Shown piece after piece: positions 43,825-52,518 of a DNA stretch of 64,000 bases. How positions within the stretch are numbered: position 1 is the stretch's first letter; each line of letters begins with the position of its first letter. The translations under genes were made by a program, and so were the position numbers. The notes under the pieces were generated by a model. That model saw nothing but the letters and a program-made list of their open reading frames with translations, was not told the origin of the DNA and ran no database searches. The stretch is from 2-02-FULL-55-14 sp964581115 (lineage in GTDB: Bacteria > Bacteroidota > Ignavibacteria > UBA10030): assembly GCA_964581115.1 (NCBI GenBank), contig CAZOMY010000001.1, positions 372,001 through 436,000 of the forward strand, given 5' to 3'.

Positions 43825-46800
43825 TGCAACGGAATAATGATGCGGAAGGTCGCCCCTGGACCGTCGGAGAGGAGCTCGATCGAGCCGCCAAGGTCGATGA
43901 TGACCGAACGGACGATGGCAAGGCCGAGCCCCATTCCCTCCGTCTTCGTCGAAAAGCTCGGCTCGAAGATCCGCGACCTGGCTTCGCTCGCCACGCCCGG
44001 ACCCGAATCCCGGACCGTGATCTGGATCGACCGGCCCGTCCGGATCGCCTTGATGTGGACGCTGCCCCGTCCTTCCATAGCCTGAACGCTGTTGCGGAAG
44101 AGGTTGATGAAGACGCGCCGGAGCTCGTCGGCATCGGCAACAACGATCGCCGGTTCATCCGGCAGGTCGAGCGAAAAGGATACCCCCTGCACCGACCCGA
44201 AAAGCGCAGCCGCCTCGCGAATGGAACCGATGACATCGACGCGCACGAACTGACGCTCCGGCAATCGCGCAAACCGCGAGAACTCGGTGGCGATCCGCGC
44301 AAGCGCCTCGACCTGCTCGAGAACGGTGTCGGCCACGCGGACGACGAGCGCCTCGCGGTCTTTCGCCTGGTCTTTGAATGCCTGGCGCAGATGCTGGAGT
44401 GAAAGCTTGATGGGAGTCAGAGGATTCTTGATCTCGTGAGCGACCTGCTTGGCCATCTCACGCCAGGCTTGTTCGCGCTCCGCCTGTGCGATGCGCCTGC
44501 GGCTTTCATCCAGCTCCGACGCCATGCGGTCGAACGCGTTCATGAGCGAACCGATCTCGTCCCGACGGTCCGTACGAAGCGAACCCGGAGTCCGACCGTC
44601 GCGCAGTTGTTCGGTCGCCAGCGTCAGTCGCCGGACCGGGCCCGCAATGCGCTCGGCCAGCCAACCTCCCGCTGCGAGAACGAGCAGAAAGACGCCGGCC
44701 GCCGTGACCAGCAGAAAGGCGTTCCGCTCCGCCAGGTCCTCGTCGATGACAGCTTGCCGGGACAGCGTGGGGATGGCCACGATCCCCGCCGGTCGCCCTT
44801 CGACGTCGAACGTCCCGTATCCGACGGCATACATCATTGCTCCGATGCGCTCTGTCGTCACGTGGAAGCCCGCAGACCGCAGCTGGACCTGCGCAAAGGC
44901 CTCGGCAGGCAGACGAGCGTCCAAGACGCCGGAGGTGTAGAGTTCCGGGCGGCTGCTGGCACGGAGACGCTCCGTTCGAAAGACGGAGAATTCGACGCCA
45001 AGGTCGGAAGCCACCGATCGGCAGAAATCGTCATCCAGGCCCCTTTCGAGATCTTCCTCGCCCAAGATGGATGCGGAAAGCCGTTGTTGTACGAGCGCCA
45101 GATCTCGACGAAGCGTTTCCTCCTGGTTCCGTTCGGTCCGTTCGCGCGAGATCGTCCGGTTCGACCACGCCAAGATCATGAGCGGCACGAGGGCGATCGA
45201 CGCAAAAGCAACGAACAGACGACCCTGAAAACTCGCGAGCCACGCGCGCGCGGCGGACCTCCAGGTCGGCCGTACGAGCGCGCCCGCAAGCCCCAGCAGG
45301 CCGAAGAGGAGCGAGATCTTGACGGCATGAAAAAGCCACCATCGAATATCCATTTCGGGAACGACGGCCGCCAGGATCCGCTCGGGCTCATTCGGATCCC
45401 GGACATAGACCAGCCCCCTCCCACCTTCGGTGCGAAGGATCGCCTTGCCGGGATGCTCGTCGAGCTCGCGAACCACCAGGCCCGGCAGCTCCGCCCCGAC
45501 GGCCACATTCCTCACCCCGCTCCAGACGGCACGGCCGCGACGGTATTCCACGAAGGACGGCACACCGGCCGACCCCGTGGTGCCCGTTGCCGTCGAGAGG
45601 ATGATCGACTCTTCGGAGGACGGAGCCACGACCAGCGCAACACTGCCGTGGACATTGTTGTCGTCGCTGCGAACCGTCGTCCATCCTCCGTAAAAGACCC
45701 GCCGAACGCCCCCCGAGGACAGGTCGATGGTTTGGACCGATTCCTCATCGGCATCGAAGACGGTCCGCAGAACGTATTGCTGTTCGTACGTGCCGATGCC
45801 TGACATGAAACGATCGCGCTCCACGCCATCGGCGTCATACAGCGCAACGCCTGAGTTGAGTCGTTGCTGGCTGAGCACGGTTCGCGACCAGAGACGGAAG
45901 GCCGAACGGCCCGATGAGGGTTGACGCGGCTCCATGAGCATCGATGCCGCATCCCGATCCTCCGACAGCGCTCGAAGGTCTGTTCCCAGCAAGAACGCGA
46001 ACCACGCGTCGCCCGGTTGGATCTGTTCTCGGAGGATCCGTTCCGCAGATCGGTATTGTCGTCCGCTCACCTCATGGTCCAGCAGCGGAATCGCCGCCAG
46101 GAGGATCGCGGCGCCGTGCGGCAACCATCGAACGGCTCGTGGGAGGCGTCGGCCTTCTTCCACGGCAATGATGATTGCCGCCGCCATCCATGCCAGCGCG
46201 ATCAGCCACCAAGGCACGACGGAGAAGCTGCTGATCTGCAGAACGACTGCGATCATCAACCCTGCCCCCAAGGCGGAAGAGACCAACGCCAGCGGCCATT
46301 TTCGCACGCCGAGCGAGATGGATGCTGCCGTCCATGACCGGACGGTCCAGACCCAGATCGTCCGAAAGGTGAGAGTGAGAAAGAACAACGCGGCGATCAA
46401 TACCGCCGCCACCGGCGTTGGCCAGACGGATGAAGCGTCGTAGATCGTGGCCGTCGAATCGGCCACAAGACTCCGAACGGCCATGACGTAGCCTCGTGTC
46501 AGCAGCGCTGACGCGACCAGCCACGCAAATGCGGCAAGGTACCACCTCCACCGCTCACGTCCTGAGGACTCTCCGGCCTCCCACCGCCCAAGCCCCCGAT
46601 CGATCCACCAGACCGAAACGAACAACGCGAGGGCGCTCAAGAGGAGGTCCGCCGGCGACGACGAGAGATCACCAAGACTCGGAGCGGCATAGCTGCGGGG
46701 ATCGACGATATCGCCGAGTGACCATCTGGTCGGGACCTCAAGAGTATTCATGAGGATGCGCGTGCACCATACGAGGGTCGCCGGAACGGCCGCGCTCCAT

Positions 46801-47579
46801 GCTCTCCGGACCGTTGCCGCCCACCGCCATGCCCACGCCAGCGCGCACAACAGCGCGAGCACGGCGAGCAACGCCGTCGCATCGTCGATCGCTCGAGACG
46901 ATCGGCCAGGCCGTCCGAGGCGCGCCTCCGCCACCGTATCGCGACCGAACGCGATCAACGGGATCCGCTCGCCGGCGATGCCGGGAACGCCGACCGGGTA
47001 CACGTGCACCGAACGGCTGGCAATATCCTCGGCACGCATGACGAATGGCGGCCTCCCGAACAACCGCTCGAGAGCGGGAGTCTCAACAGACAACGGCCGA
47101 TGCAGTCTCGCGGACCGGCCTGCTGCCGGATCGTGCACGACCACGCGCAACACGACGAGAGCTCCTACGCGTTCGACCCGAGCCGTTTGCGTCGGGATCC
47201 CGACGATCGCCGTCGTTTCAGGCCCAGCATTCCAGGTCCGACCCGACCATGCCAGAATGTTGCCGCGAGCGTCGAGCAGTTCCACCCCCGAGAACGGATC
47301 GTCATGCCGGCGGGCCAGCGCCTCGAAACCGTCCGCCACTTCTGCCGCATTGCCGAACATCAGCATTCGGACGAGCGACGTATCGCTCAGGAGAGCGTTG
47401 CCTTCAGCAGCCATGTCGGAAGCTGTGGCAGTGAAGATCCTCTGGATCTCGGGAGCGGGGTCCAGGAGCGGTGAGCCTGACTGCTGCGCAGAGTAGAGCC
47501 AGGACAACGCTGCCGCGAGTCCGAATGCGGCGAACGTCCACGGCAGCCAAGCTGCCATCGAACGCGGTCGCTGGATCAT
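43821..47579 (-). CDS. Large multi-span NtrY-like sensor histidine kinase
   Basis: This 1252-residue membrane kinase has a first span near the N-terminus (WLPWTFAAFGLAAALSWLYS), a periplasmic part to ~190, several spans between ~215 and ~520, a second large extracytoplasmic part, further spans (~745 and ~775), and another sensor section followed by a span near ~950. Next come HAMP (~965-1015, ERIAGPVRRLTLATEQLRDG), a HisKA box with His in VAHEIKNPLTPIKLS (~1046) and HATPase_c (NLFRNSVQAMEGRG, DSGPGVASEARSRIFEPSFS, GMGLGLAIVRSVI). The kinase core is NtrY-like. No response regulator gene is adjacent. It lies 10 bases after the DUF4783 gene and overlaps pgeF. Confidence 0.92.
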   Translation of the reverse strand: MIQRPRSMAAWLPWTFAAFGLAAALSWLYSAQQSGSPLLDPAPEIQRIFTATASDMAAEGNALLSDTSLVRMLMFGNAAEVADGFEALARRHDDPFSGVELLDARGNILAWSGRTWNAGPETTAIVGIPTQTARVERVGALVVLRVVVHDPAAGRSARLHRPLSVETPALERLFGRPPFVMRAEDIASRSVHVYPVGVPGIAGERIPLIAFGRDTVAEARLGRPGRSSRAIDDATALLAVLALLCALAWAWRWAATVRRAWSAAVPATLVWCTRILMNTLEVPTRWSLGDIVDPRSYAAPSLGDLSSSPADLLLSALALFVSVWWIDRGLGRWEAGESSGRERWRWYLAAFAWLVASALLTRGYVMAVRSLVADSTATIYDASSVWPTPVAAVLIAALFFLTLTFRTIWVWTVRSWTAASISLGVRKWPLALVSSALGAGLMIAVVLQISSFSVVPWWLIALAWMAAAIIIAVEEGRRLPRAVRWLPHGAAILLAAIPLLDHEVSGRQYRSAERILREQIQPGDAWFAFLLGTDLRALSEDRDAASMLMEPRQPSSGRSAFRLWSRTVLSQQRLNSGVALYDADGVERDRFMSGIGTYEQQYVLRTVFDADEESVQTIDLSSGGVRRVFYGGWTTVRSDDNNVHGSVALVVAPSSEESIILSTATGTTGSAGVPSFVEYRRGRAVWSGVRNVAVGAELPGLVVRELDEHPGKAILRTEGGRGLVYVRDPNEPERILAAVVPEMDIRWWLFHAVKISLLFGLLGLAGALVRPTWRSAARAWLASFQGRLFVAFASIALVPLMILAWSNRTISRERTERNQEETLRRDLALVQQRLSASILGEEDLERGLDDDFCRSVASDLGVEFSVFRTERLRASSRPELYTSGVLDARLPAEAFAQVQLRSAGFHVTTERIGAMMYAVGYGTFDVEGRPAGIVAIPTLSRQAVIDEDLAERNAFLLVTAAGVFLLVLAAGGWLAERIAGPVRRLTLATEQLRDGRTPGSLRTDRRDEIGSLMNAFDRMASELDESRRRIAQAEREQAWREMAKQVAHEIKNPLTPIKLSLQHLRQAFKDQAKDREALVVRVADTVLEQVEALARIATEFSRFARLPERQFVRVDVIGSIREAAALFGSVQGVSFSLDLPDEPAIVVADADELRRVFINLFRNSVQAMEGRGSVHIKAIRTGRSIQITVRDSGPGVASEARSRIFEPSFSTKTEGMGLGLAIVRSVIIDLGGSIELLSDGPGATFRIIIPLH

Positions 47580-47589
47580 GGACGGAGGA

Positions 47590-48054
47590 TCAGTACAAAG
47601 AGACGTGGGTGATCAGCCACCGTGACTCAACGGAGGCAAAGGAGAGATAGAGGCGCAGCGTATCGCGACCATCTCCGTTCACCACTACCGTACCGGAGGC
47701 ATACGGTGAAGCGACAGATGCTTCAAGCCGGTCGATGGAAGCCGTTCGAACCGGTCGGCGGGAGAAGTAGCCGGAAAGCAATTGCGCAGCCTGATTCGAG
47801 GAGTAGTCGCCCCGTCCGAGACCCGGAAGCGCCAGCTGAACGGTCGGGGCGAGCGATGCTGTCAAAGCGGTCATCGTCGAGATGCGAAGGCCGTTCTCGA
47901 CGTCGCGCACGGCCGCCCGAAGCGATTCTTGCGACTGGGGTGATGGAACGACGCGGTCCTGCACCGTACTGCGCAGCGCATTTCGCGGTTGTCGGGTCTG
48001 TGCCTCGGATGACGAGACCACAAGCACCAGGATCAAGAAGAGCGCGAGTCGCAT
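47590..48054 (-). CDS. DUF4783 domain exported protein
   Basis: This 154-residue protein has a signal peptide (MRLALFLILVLVVSSSEAQ). The mature part matches the DUF4783 pattern in Bacteroidota: RDVENGLRISTMTALTASLA, a central QLALPGLGRGDYSSNQAAQL followed by LSGYFSRRPV, and a C-terminal strand (VESRWLITHVSLY). The fold is NTF2-like by appearance. Function is unknown. It is the first gene of the operon with the NtrY-like kinase, so it could be part of the same envelope sensing circuit. Confidence 0.7.
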   Translation of the reverse strand: MRLALFLILVLVVSSSEAQTRQPRNALRSTVQDRVVPSPQSQESLRAAVRDVENGLRISTMTALTASLAPTVQLALPGLGRGDYSSNQAAQLLSGYFSRRPVRTASIDRLEASVASPYASGTVVVNGDGRDTLRLYLSFASVESRWLITHVSLY

Positions 48055-48108
48055 GGGTGCGGCAACTTATCGGAAAAGGGGAAGAGAATCAAACCTGCAA
48101 CGAACGAC

Positions 48109-48132
48109 GGCGCCGCCCACATGGACGGCGCC
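48109..48132 (-). terminator. Hairpin after the FN3 lipoprotein gene
   Basis: GGCGCCGCCC (48109-48118) and GGACGGCGCC (48123-48132) pair in nine of ten positions around a 4-base loop, ten bases after the stop codon on the minus strand. A GTCGTTCGTT sequence follows on that strand instead of a clean U-tract. It separates this gene from the DUF4783 operon. Confidence 0.65.
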
Positions 48133-48142
48133 TGGGGTGGCA

Positions 48143-48943
48143 CTACTGCAGCGAAGGGCCGGCAGACCGTTCGAGAGGTCCCCGGCGCGCACGGGGTTCA
48201 TGAACGCGAAGCTCGGGATTCCCGGATGCGGTCTGGTACGCCCAGTCGAAGACGATGCGCGAGCTGGACACTTCGCGGACCCGGACCTTTGCGTAGTGAT
48301 CATCCCATGTCCAAATGACATAGGTGTGACCGACGATCGCTTCAGCCGTCCGAGTCGGCGACCATCCGTTGGACGGCGCGACCGAGATCTCATCTAAAGA
48401 AGACGTATAGCCCATATCCTGGATGTCGGTGTCATCCCAGACGATCAGCGACATTCGACCGGCGTTGTATTCAAAGAACAGATCGGTGAAGTCGTCATTA
48501 TAGGCGCCGATCGAATAGGTCGAAAAGTCGTATCCGCTCCGCCAAGGGTCAGCGCGATACTCGTACATCACGACACCGAGGCCTTCCGGTCGGGGCGTGT
48601 CGTAGACGACGTCGGTGCTCAGTTCGCTCTCATTGCGATCGTAATCATATGCCGATAAGGCGTAGTACACGGTGCGTCCGTTCACTGCCCCATAGTCGAC
48701 GAAGGTCGTTCGGTCGGTGGTCCCAAGCACTTCATACCGACCATCGTACCGGTCGCTGTACCAGACCTTGTAACCCGCCACATCGGACTCGGTGTTGCGG
48801 AGCCACTGGATCTCGACGGCATTGTCCAGGGATATCGTGACGATCCCGCGGGGCGCGGCTGGCGGCGTGGTATCGATCTCGTTCATATCGTCACACCCGA
48901 TCAGCACCAGTGCGGCGGCAAGCGACCCAATTATGGATTTCAT
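48143..48943 (-). CDS. Lipoprotein with fibronectin type III domain
   Basis: This 266-residue protein starts at ATG 48943 behind AGGAG. The lipobox LVLIGC places the acylated Cys at 17. Residues ~27-115 are an FN3 domain (PPAAPRGIVTISLDNAVEIQ, GYKVWYSDRYDGRYEVLG, TVYYALSAYDYDRNESELS). The second half (~120-245) is beta-rich with many Tyr, Trp and Asp (YTSSLDEISVAPSNGWSPT, YVIWTWDDHYAKVRVREVSS) and looks like a separate ligand-binding domain I cannot name. It probably sits in the outer membrane. The basic C-terminal tail (RVHEPRARRGPLER) is unlike the remainder. Confidence 0.75.
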   Translation of the reverse strand: MKSIIGSLAAALVLIGCDDMNEIDTTPPAAPRGIVTISLDNAVEIQWLRNTESDVAGYKVWYSDRYDGRYEVLGTTDRTTFVDYGAVNGRTVYYALSAYDYDRNESELSTDVVYDTPRPEGLGVVMYEYRADPWRSGYDFSTYSIGAYNDDFTDLFFEYNAGRMSLIVWDDTDIQDMGYTSSLDEISVAPSNGWSPTRTAEAIVGHTYVIWTWDDHYAKVRVREVSSSRIVFDWAYQTASGNPELRVHEPRARRGPLERSAGPSLQ

Positions 48944-49062
48944 GGCAACTCCTGTTTCGTGGTTCGGAGCCACAGACCTCAAGCCCGATGCCAGAACGAC
49001 GGACTCGATTCTGCAAGGAAATCGGCCCGCCGTTCTGTCGAACGTCCACATTTTCGGACAGA

Positions 49063-50349
49063 CTAGAAGGAGCGCCGATACAATTGACCATGGTGGATGA
49101 TCCCGATCGCCCGCCCGGTCAGCCGCATGCCGCCAAAGGGTGAATTCTTGGACTTGGAGCGGAAGCGCGACGTCTCGACGGTCCAAGGCTCATCCGGATC
49201 GATGAGCGAGAGATCAGCCGTCTCGCCGGCCTCGATCTTCACCTGGGGCAACCCGACAACCGCGCGCGCGTTCGTCGTCATCTTTGCGATGGCTTGCAGG
49301 GGCGTCAGTATGCCCGGGGCGACGAGCTTCGTCATCGCTAATCCTACCGCAGTCTCGAGTCCGACGATGCCGAATGGAGCGACGGTATATTCGACCTCCT
49401 TCTCGTCGATCGTGTGCGGCGCATGGTCGGTGGCGATCACGTCAATGGTGCCGTCCTTCAGTCCCTCCAGCACGGCCTCGACGTCATCCTTCGTTCTGAG
49501 AGGAGGATTCATCTTGGTGTTCGTATCGTACGACAGGATGGCCTCGTCGGTCAAGGTGAAGTGGTGCGGCGTCACTTCCGAGGTGACCTGCAGTCCCTTT
49601 CGCTTCGCTTCTCGGACAAGTTCGATCGCGCCGCGGGTGCTGATGTGGGCCACATGGTACTTCGCCTTTGGGACATACCGCAGGAGAATGAGGTCGCGCG
49701 CGATGCACAGCTCCTCGGAGACCGACGGTATGCCCGGCAGTCCGGCTCGCGTCGACACGAAACCCTCGTGTACGCAACCGCCTTTCGTCATCGCGGGCTC
49801 CTCGGCATGCTGGATGACGGCGATGCCGAACATCGACGAGTACTCCAGCACGCGCCGCATGATCTCGGCATTGCCGATCGGCGCCCCGTCGTCCGAAAGC
49901 CCCACGGCGCCGGCATCGACCAGCTCTGCGATCGGCGCAAGCTCTTCCCCTTTGCGCGCCTTTGTCGCCGCCGCGATCGGATACACATCCACGATGCCGC
50001 CGAGCACCTCGCGCCCTTTCTGGCGAACATAGCGGGCCACCGATTCATCGTCGATGGCCGGGTTGGTGTTCGGCATACAGCAGACGGCGGTAAAGCCGCC
50101 TTCGCGGGCGGACGCGCAACCGGTCTCGATCGTTTCCTTGTGCTCGAAGCCCGGTTCGCGCAGATGGACGTGGATGTCGATTAAACCCGGCGTCACCCAC
50201 TTTCCGTGCATCGCGATCGTCTCCGCTCCCCTCGCGGCAACGGACGCGCCAACCTGTTCGATCCGTCCGTCGACGATATGGATATCGCGCACCTCGTCGG
50301 TGCCGGTGGCGGGGTCGATGAGACGCCCCCCTTTCAGCAGAATGTTCAT
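49063..50349 (-). CDS. pyrC: Dihydroorotase
   Basis: This 428-residue zinc amidohydrolase closes carbamoyl-aspartate to dihydroorotate, the third step of UMP synthesis. ATG 50349 follows AAAGGAG. Metal-site motifs: DIHVHLREPGFEHKE (HxH), VIQHAEEPA, YHVAHIST, and ATDHAPH with the catalytic Asp. PNTNPAIDD and TKMNPPLR are substrate-contact blocks of class I enzymes. One base separates it from pyrB. A short region of 119 bases before the FN3 lipoprotein gene holds no gene. Confidence 0.97.
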   Translation of the reverse strand: MNILLKGGRLIDPATGTDEVRDIHIVDGRIEQVGASVAARGAETIAMHGKWVTPGLIDIHVHLREPGFEHKETIETGCASAREGGFTAVCCMPNTNPAIDDESVARYVRQKGREVLGGIVDVYPIAAATKARKGEELAPIAELVDAGAVGLSDDGAPIGNAEIMRRVLEYSSMFGIAVIQHAEEPAMTKGGCVHEGFVSTRAGLPGIPSVSEELCIARDLILLRYVPKAKYHVAHISTRGAIELVREAKRKGLQVTSEVTPHHFTLTDEAILSYDTNTKMNPPLRTKDDVEAVLEGLKDGTIDVIATDHAPHTIDEKEVEYTVAPFGIVGLETAVGLAMTKLVAPGILTPLQAIAKMTTNARAVVGLPQVKIEAGETADLSLIDPDEPWTVETSRFRSKSKNSPFGGMRLTGRAIGIIHHGQLYRRSF

Positions 50350-50350
50350 G

Positions 50351-51301
50351 TCAGACTCCTTTCTCGGCAGGAGCCGGGGTCGAGCCCGTCGTGCCGAGCA
50401 GATACAGGATGGCCATCCGGACCGCCACGCCGTTCGTGACCTGTTCCAGGATGACCGAATGTTCGCTGTCGGCCAGATCAGCCGAGAGTTCGACATCGCG
50501 ATTGATCGGACCGGGGTGCATGATCGTCAGCGGGCGCTCCGCCTTTTCTGTCTTTTCGCGCGTAACGCCGAAGTAGCGGTGATACTCACGCAACGACGGG
50601 AACAGCCCGCTCTTCTGACGCTCGAGTTGGATGCGAAGGACGTTGAGCGCATCGACCTGCGGTATGACCTCTTCGAGCCGGTGGTAGACCTTCACGCCCC
50701 ACTGTTCGATCTCACGCGGCATGAGCGGTCGCGGGCCGCAGACCGAGACCTCAGCCCCCATCGTCTTCAGGCCATGGATATTCGAGCGCGCAACGCGGCT
50801 GTGGAGGATGTCGCCGACGATGCACACACGCAGTCCTTCGAGCGCACCGTGCTTCTCGCGGAGTGTGAACATGTCGAGCAGACCCTGCGTGGGGTGCTCA
50901 TGCTGTCCGTCTCCCGCGTTGATGATATTGGCGTCGACCACGCGGCTCAAGAAGTGCGGCGCGCCGGCGGAAGCATGCCGGATGACGACCATGTCGATCT
51001 TCATCGCTTCGATATTGCGCGCCGTGTCTTTGAGGGTCTCCCCCTTGGAGACGCTGCTTCCGGCGGTCGTGAACGAGACTACATCCGCGGACAGGCGCCG
51101 CTCGGCGAGCTCGAACGACAGACGGGTCCGCGTCGAGCTCTCAAAGAACATGTTGGCGATCGTCTTGCCCTGCAGGGGCGGGACCTTTTTGATCGGACGT
51201 TCAAGGACCTCGCGGAAGGAACGGGCCGTGTCAAGGATAAGGGTCAACTCCTCCTTTGACATGCCCTCGAGTTCCAGAAGATGCCTGGATGCGAGTCTCA
51301 T
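50351..51301 (-). CDS. pyrB: Aspartate carbamoyltransferase catalytic chain
   Basis: This 316-residue chain joins carbamoyl phosphate and aspartate. Motifs: FFESSTRTRLSFELAERRLS (carbamoyl phosphate site), SVSKGETLKDT, VIRHASAGAPHFLS, INAGDGQHEHPTQGLLDM, and IMHPGPINRDVELS. The start overlaps the pyrR stop by four bases (ATGA). No pyrI regulatory chain is seen nearby, consistent with control through PyrR. Confidence 0.97.
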   Translation of the reverse strand: MRLASRHLLELEGMSKEELTLILDTARSFREVLERPIKKVPPLQGKTIANMFFESSTRTRLSFELAERRLSADVVSFTTAGSSVSKGETLKDTARNIEAMKIDMVVIRHASAGAPHFLSRVVDANIINAGDGQHEHPTQGLLDMFTLREKHGALEGLRVCIVGDILHSRVARSNIHGLKTMGAEVSVCGPRPLMPREIEQWGVKVYHRLEEVIPQVDALNVLRIQLERQKSGLFPSLREYHRYFGVTREKTEKAERPLTIMHPGPINRDVELSADLADSEHSVILEQVTNGVAVRMAILYLLGTTGSTPAPAEKGV

Positions 51302-51852
51302 GAGCGACCTCCTTGTTCATCCTCGCCGGAGAGATAGACGGCATCTTCTCCGTCCACTTCGACCATACGGACCTTGACCTCCTGCGTTACCGACGTCGGC
51401 ACGTTCTTGCCGACATAGTCGGCCTTGATCGGTAATTCGCGATGTCCGCGATCGATGAGGACGAGAAGTTGAATCGACTTGGGCCGTCCGAGGTCCATGA
51501 TCGCGTTGAGGGCCGAACGGATTGTGCGGCCCGTGTAGAGCACGTCGTCGACGAGGATGAGCGTCTTCCCCGTGACGTCGAAGATGATATCGGTGCTTTG
51601 CAGCAGCGGCTGGTCGAGACGGCCGCGGAGGTCGTCGCGATAGAGGGTGATGTCGAGGATGCCGACGGGGACCGGCTGACCCTCGATCTCTTCCACAAGT
51701 TTGGCCACGCGACGGGCGAGGAATTCTCCGCGCGTGCGAATGCCGATGACGGCTAGGTGTTCAGCACCGCGATTGGCTTCGATGACCTCGTGGGAGAGCC
51801 GGGTGACCGTCCGGCGCATGCCGGCGGCATCAATGAGGCGGTTGGCGGACAT
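51298..51852 (-). CDS. pyrR: Bifunctional pyr operon regulator/uracil phosphoribosyltransferase
   Basis: This 184-residue protein binds pyr leader RNA when UMP is high and can also make UMP from uracil and PRPP. PRPP motif: TLILVDDVLYTGRTIRSALN. Other family blocks: VIGIRTRGEFLARR, GILDITLYRDDL, IQLLVLIDRGHRELPIKADY and VGKNVPTS. ATG 51852 follows AGGGAG. It is the first gene of pyrRBC, downstream of a PyrR-type attenuator. Confidence 0.96.
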   Translation of the reverse strand: MSANRLIDAAGMRRTVTRLSHEVIEANRGAEHLAVIGIRTRGEFLARRVAKLVEEIEGQPVPVGILDITLYRDDLRGRLDQPLLQSTDIIFDVTGKTLILVDDVLYTGRTIRSALNAIMDLGRPKSIQLLVLIDRGHRELPIKADYVGKNVPTSVTQEVKVRMVEVDGEDAVYLSGEDEQGGRS

Positions 51853-51873
51853 GATGGCTCCCTAAGAAACGCG

Positions 51874-51983
51874 AAAGCCCCCGTCGAGGCGTCGAAGGAG
51901 GCTGAGGGGCGCTACCGAGTCCGCCGGACGCGGCGGGTCGTGTCAGCATCCTTTCCTGCCTCGCGGGACAGGATTAAAGGATG
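51874..51983 (-). promoter_or_regulatory. PyrR-dependent transcription attenuator in the pyr leader
   Basis: Read on the minus strand, 51983-51947 folds as CATCCTTT...AAAGGATG around GUCCCGCGAGGCA, which fits the PyrR-binding consensus RUCCNGNGAGGYU at all but the last base. About 40 bases further, 51910-51874 forms a GC-rich hairpin (GCCCC ... GGGGGC) followed by TTTCGCGTTTC, a likely intrinsic terminator. By analogy with Bacillus, PyrR-UMP would favour the terminator and stop transcription of pyrRBC. Confidence 0.8.
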
Positions 51984-51996
51984 AACATCGTGGGTC

Positions 51997-52025
51997 AATA
52001 TACGACGAGGATCGACATAATGCAA
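51997..52025 (-). promoter_or_regulatory. Promoter of the pyrRBC operon
   Basis: TTGCAT (52025-52020) and TATATT (52002-51997) are separated by exactly 17 bases on the minus strand, close to the sigma70 consensus, and lie just upstream of the PyrR leader hairpin. Confidence 0.65.
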
Positions 52026-52044
52026 AACTTCGAGATGCTCAATC

Positions 52045-52518
52045 GTGGTTCGCAAAGCACGCAAGGCGCCAAGGACGCGAAGACGGCAGAGAAAAGAGAG
52101 AAATGATTATCCCCCTCGGAAAGGAATAGAGAAAGGTCGCCTGACTGTTCGTCGCGTTGGTCGTTCGAGGTTCGCTGCGTCCCGGAATCACGAAGCCGCA
52201 GACGTTCGTTCGGCCGAGCCGAGCTTGTGACAATGACGACCATCGGCGGCGGAGGGACGGCAAGGCTTGGACGATCGATCGGGGAACGCGGAGTTGGAGG
52301 ATACGCGGGACCGCCATCGGGGGGGGGAATGGAGCAGGAACAACGGAAGCGGCCGTGGTGTATCGCATGGCATCCTCCGGCACGATCCGACTTGTGCGCA
52401 AACGCCATGCGTCGTCAGGCCCCTCGAATATGATCGAGCAGTGCGCCCTTCAACCGTACGGACCGATCACAGCGTCTGCAAAACCGAACTGGCTGTGCGT
52501 CGGCCGGGCCCACCACCA
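52045..52518. other. Intergenic stretch without a gene
   Basis: The ~470 bases between the pyr promoter and the hemL stop hold no convincing gene on either strand. GCAAAGCACGCAAGGCGCCA and GGACGCGAAG near 52055-52085 look like degenerate short repeats, similar to GCGCAGAGACGCC near 54840. Confidence 0.6.

Noticed and set aside
44436..45803. Long plus-strand open frame opposite the NtrY-like kinase
   Set aside because: Low-complexity Arg/Gln/Asp composition and no motif; the kinase on the other strand is unmistakable.
52045..52518. Possible small genes between the pyr promoter and hemL
   Set aside because: The frames start without ribosome sites and their products are Gly/Arg-rich with no recognisable pattern.
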